Shown here: piece by piece, positions 5,916 through 7,036 of the stretch
Numbering within the stretch: the stretch's first letter is position 1
How the letters are laid out: each line of letters opens with the position of its first letter
DNA from: JAIVJN01 sp036732565
Lineage (GTDB): Bacteria; Acidobacteriota; Vicinamibacteria; Vicinamibacterales; UBA2999
Reading direction: 5' to 3'
DNA length: 7,036 nt
Assembly: GCA_036732565.1 (NCBI GenBank)
Contig: DAINCF010000380.1
Location: forward strand, 1-7,036
Program-made: the position numbers and the translations under genes
Notes under the pieces: generated by a model
What the model saw: the letters and a program-made list of their open reading frames with translations, nothing else
Database searches by the model: none
Told to the model about the DNA's origin: nothing

Positions 5916-7036
5916 ATGTGCGGCATCACTGGAGTGGTCTCCCTCACCGGCACGCTGGATCCCGCTATCGCCGCGGCGATGCCGGCGATGACGGTATCGC
6001 TTCGCCATCGCGGACCTGACGACGAAGGCAGCTACGAGAGCCCGTTTGCGGCGCTCGGATTCAGGCGGCTGGCGATCATCGATTGCGCGGGTGGACACCA
6101 GCCGATGTCGAACGAAGACGACACGTGCTGGATCGTCTTCAACGGCGAGGTCTACAACCACAAGGCGCTCCGCCACGATCTCGAGGCGCGCGGTCATCGC
6201 TTCCGCACGCACTCGGATACCGAAGCGATTCTGCACGCCTACGAAGAGTACGGTCCCGGTTGCGTCGAGCGGCTGGACGGCATGTTCGCGTTCGCGATCT
6301 GCGACACTCGTCGCCGCGAGGTGTTCATCGCGCGCGATCGACTGGGCAAGAAGCCGCTGTTCTACGCGGTGCTCGACGGCGTGCTCCATTTCGGCAGCGA
6401 GATCAAAGCGTTGCGCGCGAGCCCGGCGTGGAACGGCGACGTCGATCTCTCGGCGCTCGAGGGCTACCTGTCGCTCGGCTACTTCGTCGCGCCCGACACC
6501 GTCTATCGCCACGTGCGCAAGCTCGAGCCGGCGCACTGGCTGCGCGTCGCCAACGGGTCGGTCGAGACGCGGCCGTACTGGGACGTCACGGCGTTCGACA
6601 CCGACCAGCGTGACGATGAGGCGATCCTCGGTGAGCTCGACACGCTGCTGCGCGATGCCGTCACCTGTCGACTCGAGAGCGAGGTCCCGCTCGGTGCGTT
6701 CCTGTCCGGCGGCATCGACTCGGGCCTCGTCGTGTCGTATCTGGCCGAGTCCGCCGGAAAGGGCGTCGTCACGGCGTCCGTGGGCTTCACGAACGACGCG
6801 AAGAGCGAGCTCGAGGCCGCCGCGCTGACGGCCGGTCACTTCGGGACGCGACACTATCCGATGCTGTTGGCGCCGCGGCTCGACGAGGTCTTCGACGCGC
6901 TGGTGCGCGCCTTCGACGAACCGTTCGCCGACCCGTCCGCCATCCCGACGTTCTACGTCGCCAAGGCCGCCCGCGAGCACGTCACCGTCGCGTTGACCGG
7001 CGATGGCGGCGACGAAGCGTTCGGTGGCTACGACCT
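5916..7036 (+). CDS. asnB: Asparagine synthase-type glutamine amidotransferase, XrtA-associated (TIGR03108-like), 3' end missing
   Basis: The first 373 codons are visible and the gene runs off the window. The N-terminal class II glutaminase domain starts MCGITGVVS, with Cys2 as the nucleophile exposed after Met removal. Its glutamine-binding landmarks are FRRLAIID (Arg50/51), FNGEVYN (Asn76) and SDTE (Asp101). ARDRLGKKPLFYAV and FGSEIKAL follow. The synthetase domain has the ATP pyrophosphatase loop SGGIDSG (264-270) and GDGGDEAFGGYD (362-373) at the window edge. The enzyme should take ammonia from glutamine and use ATP to amidate a carboxylate. The GKKPL wording and the LEGYLSLGYFVAPDTVYRHVRKLEP stretch resemble the amidotransferase of exosortase A loci, so the substrate may be a glycan component rather than free aspartate; that is inference. 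The symbol denotes the family only. The ATG is fixed by the need for Cys2. It lies 72 bases after GT4, with its own TATAAT. Roughly 240-260 residues are probably missing, judged by family length. Confidence 0.93.
   Translation, partial: MCGITGVVSLTGTLDPAIAAAMPAMTVSLRHRGPDDEGSYESPFAALGFRRLAIIDCAGGHQPMSNEDDTCWIVFNGEVYNHKALRHDLEARGHRFRTHSDTEAILHAYEEYGPGCVERLDGMFAFAICDTRRREVFIARDRLGKKPLFYAVLDGVLHFGSEIKALRASPAWNGDVDLSALEGYLSLGYFVAPDTVYRHVRKLEPAHWLRVANGSVETRPYWDVTAFDTDQRDDEAILGELDTLLRDAVTCRLESEVPLGAFLSGGIDSGLVVSYLAESAGKGVVTASVGFTNDAKSELEAAALTAGHFGTRHYPMLLAPRLDEVFDALVRAFDEPFADPSAIPTFYVAKAAREHVTVALTGDGGDEAFGGYD

Noticed and set aside
5724..6980. Long minus-strand open frame (418 codons) opposite the amidotransferase
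   Set aside because: It is antisense to a strongly conserved enzyme and has no recognisable domain; an artefact of high GC.
1..7036. CRISPR array, tRNA, rRNA or insertion sequence
   Set aside because: No regularly spaced direct repeats, no RNA gene landmarks and no transposase-like coding sequence were seen.

Overview
The window is a high-GC stretch of bacterial chromosome carrying part of an extracellular polysaccharide locus. It is densely packed: seven genes cover almost all of it, and two of them run off the window ends. Several products resemble the families that accompany exosortase A (XrtA/EpsH) and PEP-CTERM proteins. These are a TIGR03087-like sugar transferase (minus strand, left end), a TIGR03097-like O-antigen ligase/polymerase (plus strand, centre) and a TIGR03108-like asparagine-synthase-type amidotransferase (plus strand, right end). 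These family names are recalled from motif patterns, not from a search. No exosortase, PEP-CTERM protein, PrsK/PrsR regulator or chain-length/export gene lies inside the window, so the XrtA link is an inference from companion genes.

Layout. Positions 1-3307 hold a minus-strand operon, read right to left: GT2 glycosyltransferase with C-terminal membrane helices (3307-2309), GT4 glycosyltransferase (2312-1110), hexapeptide-repeat acyltransferase (1113-508) and TIGR03087-like glycosyltransferase (511 to beyond position 1). All three junctions are 4-base stop/start overlaps (ATGA, GTGA, ATGA), which points to tight translational coupling. From about 3327 a divergent plus-strand set begins: O-antigen ligase-like membrane protein (3327-4673), second GT4 glycosyltransferase (4725-5843) and amidotransferase (5916 to beyond 7036). 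Only about 19 bases separate the two divergent start codons.

How the genes may work together (inference): the GT2 and GT4 enzymes build a repeat unit on a lipid carrier, the acyltransferase decorates it, the amidotransferase may amidate a sugar acid or other carboxylate, and the multi-membrane ligase/polymerase joins or transfers the finished glycan outside the membrane.

The unusual parts are the small gaps. The 51-base gap before the second GT4 gene holds a strong hairpin that buries the ribosome binding site, and a 19-codon reading frame that runs through the hairpin and stops just inside the GT4 gene. The GT4-amidotransferase junction holds a heptad-repeat element that forms a perfect 20-bp inverted repeat and supplies the end of the GT4 coding region. 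It is followed by a perfect TATAAT box only ten bases before the amidotransferase ATG, with no Shine-Dalgarno sequence, suggesting a leaderless or nearly leaderless transcript.

Organism: high GC, XrtA-type companion genes and weak Shine-Dalgarno use would fit Acidobacteriota (Vicinamibacterales-like) or a proteobacterium. I lean to the former, but the window cannot settle it.
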